DNA from: Xanthostigma xanthostigma
Taxonomy: Eukaryota; Arthropoda; Insecta; Raphidioptera; Raphidiidae
Direction: 5' to 3'
Length of the DNA: 64,000 nucleotides
NCBI GenBank assembly: GCA_963575645.1
Contig: OY754466.1
Span: 12,936,001 to 13,000,000, forward strand
How positions within the stretch are numbered: the first letter of the stretch is position 1; each line of letters starts with the position of its first letter. Below are positions 10,227-20,157 of this stretch, in pieces. A model generated the notes under the pieces. That model was not told where the DNA came from. It saw only the letters and a program-made list of their open reading frames with translations, and ran no database searches. The position numbers and the translations under genes are program-made.

Positions 10227-11369
10227 TCAATAATAAATATGTAGGTAGTAGGTACTATGTGCAGCTGCTCGGGAGGGAGACGCTGAACGATCGTGCGCGC
10301 TTAGCGGCGAAAGCCGGCATTTTTACGGTACATATACTGATGTAAAATCAAAGGTAAATCCTGAATTATTAATTGTTATAATACATAAAAAATATAGTGA
10401 ACAAAAAAGAAAAGTTAAAGTTTATAAAAACTGTTTCTTTTTTCACATGTGGTTTGAAACTTTGATGTTGCACATTAATTTTAATTCACTTTTTACTAGT
10501 TGTCCCATTTGACATAATGTTTAAAAGTGCCAGTGAATTCGCCGATAAATGGCGCTAGATATGTCGCGACTAAGATGTTGCACATAGCAATGGCGTACAT
10601 GCTCTGATCCTTTCCTTGTCTAAGCTACGAATGCTATCCTTTGTTTCGTGAAATTGTCTAGATGACTTACCCATTTTGAGCTTGTATCCGAGGCTTACCT
10701 TAAGAAGTGCAGCTTTAAAAAATGTCAAATTTCGATACTTCTCTACATTGCACGATATATTGGGCGTTCGAAAGTTTGTCCACTACTAGTCTAATCAATA
10801 TCGTGTAGGTATTCAGTATTTTTCTAAAGGAGGCGGGTTAACCATCTCTCACTTTGGACCACTTTTCCGCCAACAGAAGAAAAATAGTGTGTTATAAAAA
10901 GTCTGCAAGAATGGACTGCCACACCTCCCAATTATCTATACTATTTGTTGTACACCTAGTCAACATGCCCTAGTAGTCCACAATGTTATATAGTGTATAG
11001 TTCACATGTACCTTTTTGATAAATTCCAGTCCTCCTTCACCGAAAATTATGATCATGGTCCTATACGATTCGGAATGACATTTAGAAACGTTTTGAAGTC
11101 GGGGACGAAAAACTTGCAAAAGTTATAAACATTTTAGTAAAAGAAAAAAGACGAGTTTGTTTTTTTGCGAATAACTCAAAAACTAATGCAGATATTTGAA
11201 ATCACAAAAAAGATTCTGAAAGAGCAGGAAATTTCCTACAAAAAAGTTCCATCTCCCGGAACTCTATCACCAATATTTCTAATTATAATTTAGAGGTGAA
11301 AATAGGGCTAGAAAATGTTTTTCAAGAAAAAGTGTATTCCGATAAATAAATAAAATTATCGACCAATTT
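10227..11369. other. No gene recognised
   Basis: About 1.1 kb without an ORF of note or a visible repeat boundary. It is one of the few stretches that could be single-copy host DNA. The phrase GGCGCTAGATATGTCGCGAC lies at about 10552. Confidence 0.4.
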
Positions 11370-11440
11370 TTCAGACAATATATTAACAAAAAATATAATT
11401 AATACATTAACGTTTCGATCCTTATTTGGATCTTCTTCAG
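11370..11440 (-). ncRNA. Hammerhead-ribozyme-like motif (tentative)
   Basis: On the minus strand CTGAAGA, a hairpin GATCC-loop-GGATC, then GAAAC appear at 11440-11412. This resembles the hammerhead core CUGANGA - stem II - GAAAC, with one extra A before stem II. Further on, AATGTATTAA can pair with TTAATATATT, which is followed by GTC (11376-11374), the usual cleavage triplet. Stem I is not convincing. Hammerhead motifs are known in Penelope-like and other retroelements, and a Penelope remnant lies at 50.8 kb. Activity is unproven. Confidence 0.35.
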
Positions 11441-11619
11441 AACGGATATTCTTTCAAAATAATTAATTAGTATCAAAAAATTGAAAAAATAATAACAAAC
11501 AATTTTTTATTAAGTAGTCATGGAATTAATTTGAGTATTCCGATAAAGCTTTTATTTGTCGGCAATGCATTATTTTCTGGGAAAGATTTTATCCTGCGTA
11601 CCTACAGCGTTTTATAAGC

Positions 11620-11943
11620 ATAATACGCGCCACGGATCTAAAAGGTTCGAAAGTTAGTCACAAACAGCGTCGCAAAGGCACATTTTAGAGCCGTTGAGGC
11701 TCCCACCATCTCCCAGCTACCTGCACGGAACGTGCGCTCGTCGGTGATTGGCCATGATCGTTCGTTGCCTTTGTCACGTGTCGCTTTCCTGCTTTAAAGT
11801 ACAGTCGAGTACGCTATTGTCAAGTTGTTATTGTTATTTTAGTTTTGTTGTGTTTTGAGTTTGTAGTTTTTCAACAGACTGTACATGCGTAAGCCCTCAT
11901 TCATATCTAACTTCCGAGCCTTTTAGATTCGTGGCGCGTATTA
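11620..11943. mobile_element. MITE family A, copy 2 (inverted)
   Basis: The ends TAATACGCGCCACGGATCTA and TAGATTCGTGGCGCGTATTA match the copy at 1417-1743, and the interior is in the opposite orientation. It carries GCACGGAACGTGCGCTCGTC. Length is about 324 bp, with no coding capacity. Confidence 0.85.
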
Positions 11944-12310
11944 TAACAATATTGCATGTTAGCTTAATCCGAGTCAAATGTTGCAACTAAATTTAATAGT
12001 GTAATTTTATTTAAGATTTATAGATATTTGACATTTTTATCTACCGAGTAGTTATATTTTAAGTGGTATTTTATAGCTAAAATCCATGCGGTGCCTGGTA
12101 CCTGGTGAAGTCGTAGGCAAAAATAATCGCATATACTGTAACCTATAATAATAATTTTCATATTATACTATTCTCTTTCCGTTTTAGGTGTTGTGTTCGC
12201 TTTACGCCAGGGGCGTACTTTCTAGCGCGAAAAAATATCTATATGCAGTATGTCATAAAATTCGCGATAACATATTTATTGATAATCTATTTATACAAAC
12301 TATATATGTT
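11944..12310. other. No gene recognised
   Basis: AT-rich spacer with nothing assignable. Confidence 0.45.
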
Positions 12311-12406
12311 ACGGTCAATGTCCGGAATCCGGGCAATGTCGACATTGACCTGTCAATGTCGACAATTCCCGAGCCACATCGGGCAATGTCCGAAATCGGA
12401 CAAGGT
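12311..12406. repeat. Palindromic cluster of CAATGTC / GTCGACATTG words
   Basis: Within 96 bases the word CAATGTC occurs four times, CGACATTG once, and GTCGACA twice. Blocks GGTCAATGTCCGGAATCCGG, GCAATGTCGACATTGACC and CCACATCGGGCAATGTCCG form interlocking inverted repeats. Short overlapping ORFs on both strands are by-products. It may be the remnant of a TIR element. Confidence 0.6.
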
Positions 12407-13217
12407 TCAAAAAATAGTTTTTTTATAAACATGAAACGCTGACATTTGATTGTATCTTTATCATGATAAGTTATCATTAACGCTTTATGGAATTTTTATC
12501 ACTGATATCAACTATTGAAGAATATATTTTTCAGCTTTCTATTACAATTATTGATGATTGAAATACCACTCACTGACTGACTGACTCATCTCGGGATCTC
12601 CAAAATTATACTCGCGATTGACTGTAAATTTGGCACTCGACGTAAACACCCACTAAGAACGGTTTCAATGCAAGTCCTATCCAAAACGGATTTTTCACCT
12701 ATACCATCACTATACCATATGGGTGTGAGTTGTTACGTGGGTGGATGTGGATGGTTGCGTAGATGGGAAGGTCAACATAATATTTCCAGAGAGAGAGAGA
12801 GAGAGAGAGACATGAAGATAGAAAGAGAGAGAAGGACAGAGATGGAGATAGAAGTAACTATGCCAAATAATGGAAACACATCCAAGGGCGTAATAATAAA
12901 AAAATAATATAAATACCTGGCTAAAAAATAAAATTTAGAAACAAAATTGTAAAATTGGTTTGGGAATTAATATTTTGCTTGATACCTTCCTTCGTGAGTA
13001 TTCTTGTGTGATATTAATAAAACTTTAAAAAAATATCGATTTTTTGCTTTACCTCCCCAGAAAAAACAATCTACGCCCTTGAAGTACCTCATGGGTGATG
13101 CGGAAATCTCTGTAATTACTGATTCACTGACCCATTTTCTAGGGATTATGAATAATAAAATACTATACCTACATACTTTAAATTAGCCAACCACGTTTAA
13201 AGTTAAGTGTGATAATT
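12407..13217. other. No gene recognised; (GA)n tract
   Basis: A GA microsatellite lies at about 12788-12811, inside a 79-codon ORF (12668-12907) whose RERERE stretch is simply that microsatellite. No other feature can be supported. Confidence 0.5.
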
Positions 13218-13345
13218 AGTGTATTTGCCATAAGGCACTTACACTATTGGCGTCGGTCGGATGGCGGGACCTAGGGGTCGGACCAAAATTTCTCGACGTT
13301 TCATAGCCTCCTAAACACTTTGGCACCATTTTTGGAAAAGTCTAT
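13218..13345 (+). repeat. Repeat family R, 5' end
   Basis: It starts AGTGTATTTGCCATAAGGCA, followed by CTTACACTATTGGCGTCGGT and GGGGTCGGACCAAAATTTCT, almost identical to 6262 onward. It runs to about TTTTTGGAAAAG, after which a TA-rich tract leads into the large palindrome at 13365. Confidence 0.8.
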
Positions 13346-13364
13346 TTATATATGTATATATATA

Positions 13365-13917
13365 TCTTAAAAAAAACTTCGGAGAAGTAAAAACTTCGTT
13401 CTGTGCTAAATTCAAAAACTTGAGGCGACTGAATCTTAAGATTATAACTTAAAAAAAAAAGAATTTCGAGGCAGACAAGAAATTGAAATCAAGCTCGAAA
13501 TTCTGTGCGTAAGACGTCGAAAAAAAATGAATTTCGAGGCAGACAAGGAATTGAAATCCAACCTTGAAATTCTGTGCTTATAAAAGCTACAAGAGCAACA
13601 GCAAAAAAAATGCAAAGACGGTGTTCGCATAACTCCTTTAGTTACTACTAAAAAAACGCCGTCTGTGCACTTTTTTTTGCTGTTGTTCTTGTAGCTTTTA
13701 TAAGCACAGAATTTCAAGGTTGGATTTCAATTCCTTGTCTGCCTCGAAATTCATTTTTTTTCGACGTCTTACGCACAGAATTTCGAGCTTGATTTCAATT
13801 TCTTGTCTGCCTCGAAATTCTTTTTTTTTTAAGTTATAATCTTAAGATTCAGTCGCCTCAAGTTTTTGAATTTAGCACAGAACGAAGTTTTTACTTCTCC
13901 GAAGTTTTTTTTTAAGA
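13365..13917. mobile_element. Near-perfect 553-bp foldback palindrome
   Basis: Arms of roughly 260 bp (13365-13625 and 13653-13917) are near-perfect inverted copies around a loop of about 30 bases with CTCCTTTAGTTACTACT. Outer ends are TCTTAAAAAAAACTTCGG and CCGAAGTTTTTTTTTAAGA. Inside each arm a block of about 65 bp, beginning GAATTTCGAGGCAGACAAG, is duplicated. Transcription through it would give a long hairpin RNA. No transposase and no obvious target duplication. ORFs at 13442-13717 and 13866-14075 are by-products. Confidence 0.9.
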
Positions 13918-14160
13918 TTTCACGTCTTTTTCCAAAGTGTGAGACATTATTTTTATTTTTCCTCCAAAATAAACATATGTGCATTTTTTATATTGTTGTA
14001 TTTAAATGCAATAAAAGTGTTCATATTGTTGTATTTAAATGCAATGAATCTCCGAAATTAGAATATGTATTGTAAAAAACAACACACGATCCTTACTCCA
14101 TGCAACTGTGGTTTCGAGCGCGTCTCTCATGTATTTGTGGGCGTGACATGTAAGTTATAT
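13918..14160. repeat. Short direct repeat in spacer
   Basis: The 22-base phrase beginning ATTGTTGTATTTAAATGCAA occurs twice (near 13992 and 14026, about 34 apart). Nothing else is seen. Confidence 0.5.
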
Positions 14161-14341
14161 CGTGGCAGCACTTGATTACGCGCCAAATATAAATGCACTT
14201 TTGTAGTTTGTTAAATAAGAAGTAACAATCAAAAGTCGGTTATAGAAATTGCAATAATCGACTTTTGATTTTTACTTCTCATTTAACAAACAGTACTACA
14301 AAAGTGCATTTATATTTTGCCGCGTAGTTCAGTGCTGCCGC
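14161..14341. mobile_element. Foldback element, 0.18 kb
   Basis: The left arm CGTGGCAGCAC, AATATAAATGCACTTTTGTA and AATCAAAAGTCG pairs with the right arm CGACTTTTGATT, TACAAAAGTGCATTTATATT and GTGCTGCCGCG. The loop is only about 20 bases. It is a small hairpin MITE without coding capacity. Confidence 0.85.
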
Positions 14342-14908
14342 GGTGCAACACCTAGTGGTGCAATCGGCTCATCACACCTCCATGCGAATACCATGACATT
14401 CAATTTGTAAACAATCCATGTGAAGTCTATTAAAAATAAAAATGAGCTATAACAAGTCTATGCTCTGTGATACATGATTCTTTTTTATATTCATTTGAAA
14501 TATGGATATTCTTGAAGATTCCATGAAGGCACATTTTGAAGGCATGGAAAAAAAATCAATGAACAAAGCCCACCATTAAAAATACAAATTTTTTTTCATA
14601 TCACTTGTAAAATACTTATTTTGCATTAAAAAAAGAAGTTTCACTTTTTAATTTTTGTTGCACTTTTTATGATAAATATGTTTTTTAATAAATTAATTTA
14701 TTTAAATCTAACTTCAATCATATATTTTGTTATTTTTTAATAAAAGATTTGACGAAAGTGAATTTTTCAAAAAACAAGAAAATAATAAAAATTAAAAATT
14801 AAAAAAGAAATAAAAATATATGAGAAAAAATTGAGAAAATAAATTAAAACTAATAAAACAATTAAAAACATAAAAACAAATTAAAAATTGAAAAACAAAT
14901 TTTCCAAT
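14342..14908. other. AT-rich spacer, no gene
   Basis: Strongly A/T-biased, including A-rich runs at 14760-14890. No ORF or repeat boundary can be supported. Confidence 0.5.
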
Positions 14909-14987
14909 GATGCTGGCGGGAATCGAACTCAAGACCCTGTTATTAGTTATTACTAGCCTAACGTCGTTACCGCTAGTTCACGGGCAC
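14909..14987 (-). ncRNA. Decayed tRNA-like sequence
   Basis: On the minus strand the B box reads AGTTCGATTCC (one mismatch to consensus), and an A-box-like TGAACTAGCGG lies upstream at tRNA-like spacing. The stems pair poorly. It is best read as a tRNA pseudogene or SINE head; low certainty. Confidence 0.4.
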
Positions 14988-15140
14988 ACTGAGACTATAA
15001 GCTGTTATTGTGGTACAGAAGTATATATGGGTGATACGAAAAATCGGTCCTATGAAAGTCACGTGGTCACAGAACTATAAAACTTGGAAACTTGCTTCAT
15101 ATACACGGCGTTATATGGGACAAAGGCAAAATCAATGTAT

Positions 15141-15227
15141 AAGAATACGCTAGAGATTCGTTGGCATTTAGCACAGAAAAGAATCTCTAGCGAGATTCTT
15201 CGATATATTTATATATATATATATATG
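15141..15227. repeat. Hairpin plus (TA)n tract
   Basis: AGAATACGCTAGAGATTC and GAATCTCTAGCGAGATTCT form an imperfect hairpin around TTGGCATTTAGCACAG (15141-15200). A TA microsatellite follows and leads into the family R copy. Confidence 0.65.
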
Positions 15228-15228
15228 T

Positions 15229-15737
15229 GTGCGGGCTATAACTTTCGAAGAAGTTAATTGATTTTAACGAAATTTGGACCACATGTTGAAATCCATCACC
15301 GCACGAAGCCTATTTAAAATGGACTCAATCGGGCCACTTTAAGGGTGGGTTTTAGGGGTTGAAAAATATTTTTGGGCCCAAAAATACCTAAAAATTTCTC
15401 TGAATCAATTCAAAATTGAAATTTAACTTTTTAGTAATGATTAAAATGCGCTACCAAAATTTTATTAAAATCGGCCCAACAGGACCGAACTTAAAAATTT
15501 TATGAAAATATTAGTTTGTAGATATGGATTTATTTAGTGAAGGGTGAATTTAATTTGTTGTATTGATAACAATATTAAAATTAAGAAAAAAATGTTATTT
15601 TAAGGGGTGTATTAAGGGGTTAAATTTTTTATTTTGTTCAAGAATAAAGTTAAGTTTATATAAGGGAGCCACACTGCCTATAATAGCAAATACACTATAT
15701 TGTCGGCAGGGTTTTGCACTGCGACCCGAGTTTTTTA
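15229..15737 (+). repeat. Repeat family R, 3' part
   Basis: It starts TGTGCGGGCTATAACTTTCG and ends CACTGCGACCCGAGTTTTTT. Near the end, GCCTATAATAGCAAATACAC is the inverted partner of the family's 5' AGTGTATTTGCCATAAGGC, so the intact element has subterminal inverted repeats. The interior carries AGGACCGAACTTAAAAATTT. ORF 15563-15871 overlaps it and is not a gene. Confidence 0.8.
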
Positions 15738-16618
15738 ATTATGTTACATCCAGCAAAGCGGGCGAGTATCAGCTAGTAGTACATATTATCAGTCAAAGAG
15801 TAAGAGAGACAAATAACATTACCTTGAATTCAAATATTCGTGTAAATTATTTTGGAGTTATAATTTCGTGATTATTCTCAATTATTGGGTGCATGCAAGA
15901 AAGCTTGCAAGCAACAATATATATATTTTTGAATTGTGCTAATTAAGCTCTTTCATTTGATACCCAATACGACATTATTAAAATTTTTAGTTTATGACTT
16001 TATGTCCTCTAGATGGCGCGATATTTAATTTAATGTGACGTCATATAACCTATAACGCTTCGAACGATACATCATTTGTCAAATTATGATAACTAGTTTA
16101 AGAGTTATGAGGGAACAGATAAACATACATACATACAGTCATACAAACTGTGGTCGGGTAAAAAAATAGTCAATTTTTTATTGTTTCTTTATTGACATCT
16201 AAACGTAGAATATAGTGTAGTACTGCCTGACAATTTCGCCTGCAAATCTACGGACAAAATTTACGTAACGTTCACGGTAACGAAGCCGCAGGCAAAAGCT
16301 AGTAAATACTTTCAATCAATCGACAATGTTAAATGTTGTCCCTGTTTTAACACTTACATTTACATATTGTTTCAACTCTCACCAACTGTTTTCCAAGCCC
16401 GATTTACATATTATGATCATAGTATGTACTGTAGATGGTGTAGGTGACGGTTCACACTATCATACCGTCCCGTACTCCCACCGTCTGATACATCAGTGGT
16501 CGACACACTTTTCTGAACAAGGGCCTCATAAGACAATGTAGGGTACCACTGCGGGCCTGACACTTATACATTTTGACAGGTAAACTATAGAGGTATAAGG
16601 TAAACATTGATTTAGAAA
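15738..16618. repeat. Spacer with an inverted insect-type repeat fragment
   Basis: About 15890-16305 reads as a reverse-oriented dispersed repeat that ends ACGAAGCCGCAGGCAAAAGC followed by TAGTA, with CATACATACATACAG at 16125. This is the reverse of the 'TAGCTTTTGCCTGCGGCTTCG' openings common in insect repeats. No gene recognised; short ORFs at 16326-16661 are not supported. Confidence 0.5.
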
Positions 16619-16732
16619 AGCCTATCTTGTGAGCTAGCAGGTGAGCCCGCAGTGACGTCATTTCCAGCCTCGTACCCAGCCTATCGGTCAGCAGAGCTCC
16701 AAGCAGTGTTTCTAGTCTCGTGTGCAGCGGCC
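16619..16732 (+). mobile_element. MITE family B, 3' fragment
   Basis: It matches the last 115 bases of the full copy at 17558-17989, from TATCTTGTGAGCTAGCAGG to CTCGTGTGCAGCGGCC, with several substitutions. The rest of the element is absent. Confidence 0.8.
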
Positions 16733-17557
16733 TTTATTAACAATCTAGAAGTAAAAAGTAACGAATGTTTGAAATAACCATATATATCTATTAAATAACT
16801 ATATGAATCATTGCCTATATATACTCAATGTGCGGTGAGTGAACGCAACAAAGCGTATCGAAAATATATCTGCGTCTCTTTATTCGATGTAATTCCCTGA
16901 TTTCTCCGATGATAGGATTAGTTGATGTACTTGCACTCAATCTGAACAAAGTATATCTGTTTCAAAAAGTTTGTCTTTTTCTATGACGTTAACATGGGCC
17001 AGGAGGGGGCAAATTAGAAATTTCTTAAGCCGGGTGCCCTGTGCTTGTTTTGCCCTTCTGGATACGCCAGTGCTTACGGCGTAAAAAAAAAAACAGAAGT
17101 ATATGTTTGCACCCTAATAGTGCGATTGCGATTTTATTCCTATGCTCAGTATAAAATAAAAGTTTTTCCTTAAAATAGTGAAATAGGGCAGATGTTCGTC
17201 TGTAATTTTTTTTCTAAAAATTTGATGAAATTCTGTTTCTTTGAAACATGTGTATCTTAGATTTTCTTTGAAATGACGATAATTTACAGACACTTGGCAT
17301 TTATGTCGTAAGAAAATTGAATTAAAAAGTTACGGAAAATGAAAAAGCTCTTCTATGCTTTTAATGTAAGTAATCATTATATTGTACAAAGTGAACGATG
17401 CATTGCATTACGTCGTAATGAAATATAAATGACGGTCGCATTGCTGAATTGCCTACGGTGTTCTATTTATAACTTTAGTGAGGTGTACTATTATACTACC
17501 TATATAGAAAACATTGTATGTAAACATATTAATTAGAGTTGAAACTCCTAAATAAAT
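16733..17557. other. No gene recognised
   Basis: AT-rich, with no ORF of note and no repeat boundary visible. Confidence 0.45.
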
Positions 17558-17989
17558 GCCGCTGCACACGAGGCTAGAAACGCTGCTATAGATTCCTTGC
17601 TAGATTTGCCAACTAGTTTTCTAACGTTGTGCTCGCTTCACACGAGACTATTTTTCAAGCTTGATTTGTGGAAAGATCTGATGCGCGCGCAGTGACAGTT
17701 CGAATATAAACACAGAGAAAAACGTGTCTGTTGTCTGACTCTGAGCAGAATAACACCATGTTGGTTTGTGGGTGTTTGTTCAAGTGCCCACGTGACAAGA
17801 TACTGCTTCTTGATGGGTTCTTGGTCATATCTAGCAGCAAATCTAGTAGGGAAAATAGCCCTTGTTCTAATTTTAAAAGCTATCTTGTGAGCTAGCAGGC
17901 CAGCCCGCAGTGACGTCATTTCTAGCTTCGTACCCAGCCTACCGGCTAGCAGAACTCCTAGCAGCGTTTCTAGCCTCGTGTGCAGCGGC
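17558..17989 (+). mobile_element. MITE family B, full copy
   Basis: Perfect terminal inverted repeats: GCCGCTGCACACGAGGCTAG on the left and CTAGCCTCGTGTGCAGCGGC on the right, extending inward through AAACGCTGCT / AGCAGCGTTT. Length is 432 bp. The interior has GTGTCTGTTGTCTG and TGACGTCATTTC. No transposase; the 132- and 61-codon ORFs across it are by-products. The right flank is TTAA, but the left flank is not, so the target duplication is unclear. Relatives are at 4586, 5403, 16619 and 57006. Confidence 0.9.
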
Positions 17990-17990
17990 T

Positions 17991-18416
17991 TTAAGAGTAT
18001 TCGTCCCTGCAAACACCCCCTGCACCCTTCATCCAAATCTTTTCCCCTCGCCTAAAAACGGTTCGCGCTCTCCCGACGCTATTTTTAAAGCTAGAGGGTT
18101 CTGGTAAACGCCAAATGAAAGACAAAGAATTAGACTACAGATCCTTCAGGTGAATTTTTTAAAAAAAAGTTTCGTCTACGTGTGAAATATTACGTAACTT
18201 ATTATTTTTTTCAAAATGTTGTAAGTTTTTTCTGGAATTTTTTTTAAAAAAATTCACCTGAAGGATCTGTAGTCTAATTCTTTGTCTTTCATTTGGCGTT
18301 TACCAGAACCCTCTAGCTTTAAAAATAGCGTCGGGAGAGCGCGAACCGTTTTTAGGCGAGGGGAAAAGATTTGAGATGAAGGGTGCAGGGGGTATTGCAG
18401 GGACGAATACTCTTAA
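17991..18416. mobile_element. TTAA-ended foldback element, 426 bp
   Basis: The ends TTAAGAGTATTCGTCCCTGC and its complement GGACGAATACTCTTAA are terminal, and long arms continue through GAGGGTTCTGGTAAACGCC and TTCACCTGAAGGATCTGTAG. It begins one base after the family B copy ends, so one inserted at the edge of the other. The TTAA termini suggest a piggyBac-type mover, by inference. A diverged relative lies at 7993-8400. Confidence 0.85.
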
Positions 18417-18448
18417 CGTTGACAGTCTTATCTTTGCGTGTTTCAAGA

Positions 18449-18990
18449 TACAGTGTAAACTCCATTTAACGTCACTCGATATAACGACAAACTCTTTAAA
18501 ACGTCGAAATTACTTAACTCTAGTTGGGTTACCTTGTTTCTCATACTTTCTAAATAACGACCCATCCACTCTGAATAACGACAACAATACGTCATCAATT
18601 AGCAATAAACAGTACTTGTTTGTTAATGTGTTGCTTTGTTGTCGGTAGCATGCGTGTACCGAAGATTCTAAGAAATTATTTCTTTTGTTGAATGGGTATA
18701 TCTTTCATATGTTTAGCTCAGCTACTTATCCATAAAATATATAAGTAAATACAATTAAAATATTAGAGTAGCGAAAAAAAGATAACAGACCATATTACGC
18801 AATAAGCGTTGTAATTTGTGATAGTATGAATGTTTGTTGGTCAGTTGTAAATTTTATATATTATGAATAAATATACATATCATAGTAAAACAAATATTAA
18901 TGGATTATTTCTTCTCTCCGTTTAACAACTCTCAATAACGCCACAAAGTGCACAGTCCCTTGAGTGTCGCTATATAGAGTTTACACTGTA
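18449..18990. mobile_element. Pogo/Tigger-like non-autonomous element
   Basis: The ends TACAGTGTAAACTCCATTTA and TATATAGAGTTTACACTGTA are inverted, begin CAGTG and are flanked by TA, as in the pogo/Tigger branch of Tc1/mariner. The phrases ACGTCACTCGATATAACGAC and AATAACGACAACAATACG are typical of subterminal sequence. About 540 bp; the 90-codon ORF starting at 18376 crosses the left end and is not a gene. Confidence 0.85.
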
Positions 18991-19023
18991 TATTAATATA
19001 TCTACTAATAAATATATTATGTA

Positions 19024-19065
19024 CAGTGCCGGATTAAGACTCCTTGATGCCCTCATCTCTAACAA
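19024..19065 (+). mobile_element. hAT-like terminal fragment
   Basis: CAGTGCCGGATTAAGACTCC matches the style of hAT transposon ends (CAGTGCCGGATTTA...). No partner end was found nearby, so it is a fragment. Confidence 0.45.
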
Positions 19066-19104
19066 ATTGTGAATGTTATAAGCTTAAAATTGATAGAAAA
19101 AAAA

Positions 19105-19353
19105 TTGGTTGTCTGTAAAGTCGGTTTACGGACGATAGTTTTACGTGATAACGTCATAAAGAAACATTGATGAACTCTCTGACGTCACACGAGAAGAGAG
19201 AGAAATGCGTACAAGCCGACGCTTGGGCCGATCGTGCCTCTCTATCGCTTATACCGCGCTCTCGCTTGCACGCTCAGGCTCAGGCGGAACGTGACACTTT
19301 TTCGTGCGTGCAGCCGGTGTTTCATCAATTTATAAGACGTTATCACGTCAAAA
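19105..19353 (+). mobile_element. Repeat family D, short copy
   Basis: It begins TTGGTTGTCTGTAAAGTCGG and TTTTACGTGATAACGTC, and ends TTTATAAGACGTTATCACGT followed by CAAAA. The inner termini are inverted: ACGTGATAACGTC / GACGTTATCACGT. The interior has GTGTGACGTCAGAGAG-like and GTGCGTGCAGCCGGTG blocks. Other copies: 21824-22420 and, inverted, 46706-47357. Confidence 0.8.
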
Positions 19354-19683
19354 GTTAAAAAGATAGAATTTAAAACTAAGAAATTAAGAAACTTAACAAA
19401 TCACTGTAAAAAAGGTTTTTCGTGTACACGTTAAAGATCGTAACGTTTTCAAACTTTGCGAATATATTGTCTTGAGAGCTGAGCAGTTATTTTTTATGTA
19501 GCTGATGTTTTTTATATACTGTAGTTTTATTTCTTTGGTGATTTTAAAACGCGAAAGGATGACATAAATCATAAATTGAGAACCGTAGGACATATATTTA
19601 TAAAATTTTTGCACTTTAAAGAAAATTACGTTAGAAACGATATACTCGTATTAGAATTGGTAAGATCGTTTGTGATTTTTGAT

Positions 19684-20149
19684 CAGCGTTGCCAGACGTC
19701 CCGATTTTTAAATCAAAATTAAATGTCCCGCGCGGGACAGCCTCAGTCCCGCTTTTCTTATAAATAATTATTCTCTTATTGTAAGTTGCAATTTGTAACA
19801 CTCACTCCACAGACTATTGTTGAAACGCCATATTTTTCTAATGAATAAAACTTTTTTGATTTTGATTTGTTTTTTTTTTTATTCTGAAGACGAATAAGAC
19901 TCAACTATTTAACGATAGTGTAAATCTGATTTAAAATATTAATTTTTTTTAAATACATTTTCTATGGCTATTTTTGCTATCTATTGTCACGTAAACGTAA
20001 TTTTAATTCAAATAAAAAGATAATTATTTGAAAACTTCTGATTATATACGTTTTTTTACTATCTCCCGCTTTCGGTGAAAGAATCCCGCTGTTTTCACTC
20101 AATAAGTTCCAAAATCCCGACTTGGCAAAAAAAAAAACTGGCAACGCTG
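19684..20149. mobile_element. hAT-type MITE with perfect TIRs and 8-bp target duplication
   Basis: The termini CAGCGTTGCCAG and CTGGCAACGCTG are a perfect 12-bp inverted repeat. The flanking octamers at 19676-19683 and 20150-20157 are both TTTTTGAT, the 8-bp duplication expected for the hAT superfamily. Length is 466 bp. The interior has GTCCCGCGCGGGACAG and TCCCGCTTTCGGTG. No coding region. One of the best-defined insertions in the window. Confidence 0.95.
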
Positions 20150-20157
20150 TTTTTGAT

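Noticed and set aside
12668..12907. 79-codon ORF with RERERE stretch
   Set aside because: The charged run is a translated GA microsatellite.
17638..18036. 132-codon minus-strand ORF
   Set aside because: Lies in MITE family B and crosses into the next foldback; a related reading frame is broken in the other full copy.
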